From Lichenicoccus sp965213775 (lineage in GTDB: Bacteria; Pseudomonadota; Alphaproteobacteria; Acetobacterales; Acetobacteraceae), in assembly GCA_965213775.1 (NCBI GenBank), contig CBDCAC010000001.1:372001-436000 (forward strand): a DNA stretch of 64,000 nucleotides, given 5' to 3'. Below the pieces are notes generated by a model. The model ran no database searches. It was given only the letters and a program-made list of their open reading frames with translations, and was not told where the DNA came from. Shown piece by piece: positions 63,840-64,000 of this stretch; the first letter of the stretch is position 1, and each line of letters opens with the position of its first letter. A program made the position numbers and the translations under genes.

Positions 63840-64000
63840 TCAACGGGCGTCGGCGATCTGCCAGCCGCCGCCGAGGGCGCGGTACAGCGCCACCAGGTCG
63901 GTCTCGATCCGGGCGTCGCTGCCGGCGAGCGAGTTCCGGCTCTGCAGCAGCGCGCTGCGCGCCGCGAGCACGTTGAGGAAATCCACCGCACCCTGCCGGT
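63840..64000 (-). CDS. RND efflux outer-membrane lipoprotein, NodT family (C-terminal end only)
   Basis: The final 53 codons before the right window edge read GAVDFLNVLAARSALLQSR, then TDLVALYRALGGGWQ. This is the closing coiled coil of NodT/OprM-type tripartite efflux channels. The rest of the gene lies beyond the window. Confidence 0.85.
   Translation of the reverse strand, partial: RQGAVDFLNVLAARSALLQSRNSLAGSDARIETDLVALYRALGGGWQIADAR

Overview
The window is a very GC-rich (roughly 70% by eye), densely coded chromosomal segment. It most likely comes from an alphaproteobacterium of the Acetobacteraceae/Rhodospirillales type. Evidence is the complete hopanoid cluster hpnABCDEF(G), a homospermidine synthase beside a fold-III ornithine decarboxylase, a SmoFGK-like polyol ABC importer with an OprB porin, and the frequent GTG/TTG starts. 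No rRNA, tRNA, CRISPR array, phage, plasmid gene or transposase was recognised. About 56 genes are supported; one of them (nagB-like) is frameshifted.

Layout. 1-4.9 kb: truncated secreted hydrolase, membrane-anchored LytTR regulator, radA, and mlaF/mlaE lipid-transport genes. 5-8.7 kb: nucleotide-sugar genes galE, UDP-glucuronate decarboxylase and UDP-glucose dehydrogenase (UDP-Glc to UDP-GlcA to UDP-Xyl). 8.7-20.2 kb: surface-polysaccharide accessory region with a TPR/GT-D-like protein, a secreted beta-helix-like protein, a serine hydrolase with a fascin-like tail, the operon fkbH-acp-wcbI'-wcbI, and GT2 and GT4 glycosyltransferases. 20.3-25 kb: dnaB, hldE, gmk and a TylF-type methyltransferase. 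25.3-31.2 kb: a Cys/Met-metabolism PLP enzyme, an aldo/keto reductase, and purD - shikimate dehydrogenase - nagB(frameshift). 31.3-38.8 kb: xseA, then a polyamine block (agmatinase, ornithine decarboxylase with a candidate leader peptide, homospermidine synthase) and a double-FkbM protein. 38.9-44.9 kb: porin and SmoFGK-like transporter read divergently from a ROK regulator, with a perfect palindromic operator between them. 44.9-49.5 kb: small membrane/secreted proteins, an Mrr-like membrane protein, a GNAT and a DapA-family aldolase. 49.5-52.1 kb: a large double-GT2 protein. 52.1-60.1 kb: hopanoid operon. 60.3-64 kb: TyrA-family dehydrogenase, POT transporter, DUF4336 protein and the tail of a NodT-type efflux protein.

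How the genes fit together: nucleotide-sugar synthesis, heptose synthesis (hldE), several glycosyltransferases, methyltransferases and acyl-transfer-like proteins suggest an elaborately decorated cell surface. Hopanoids (hpn) and Mla lipid transport shape the envelope. The most suggestive unit is fkbH-acp-wcbI'-wcbI, which looks like an acyl-carrier-protein-dependent decoration module.

Outside genes, a dispersed composite repeat occurs seven times, every time next to the 3' end of a gene. Several short 10-15 bp tandem repeats occur in and between genes. Starts are best estimates from Shine-Dalgarno spacing and overlaps; all family names come from reading the protein sequence, not from database searches.
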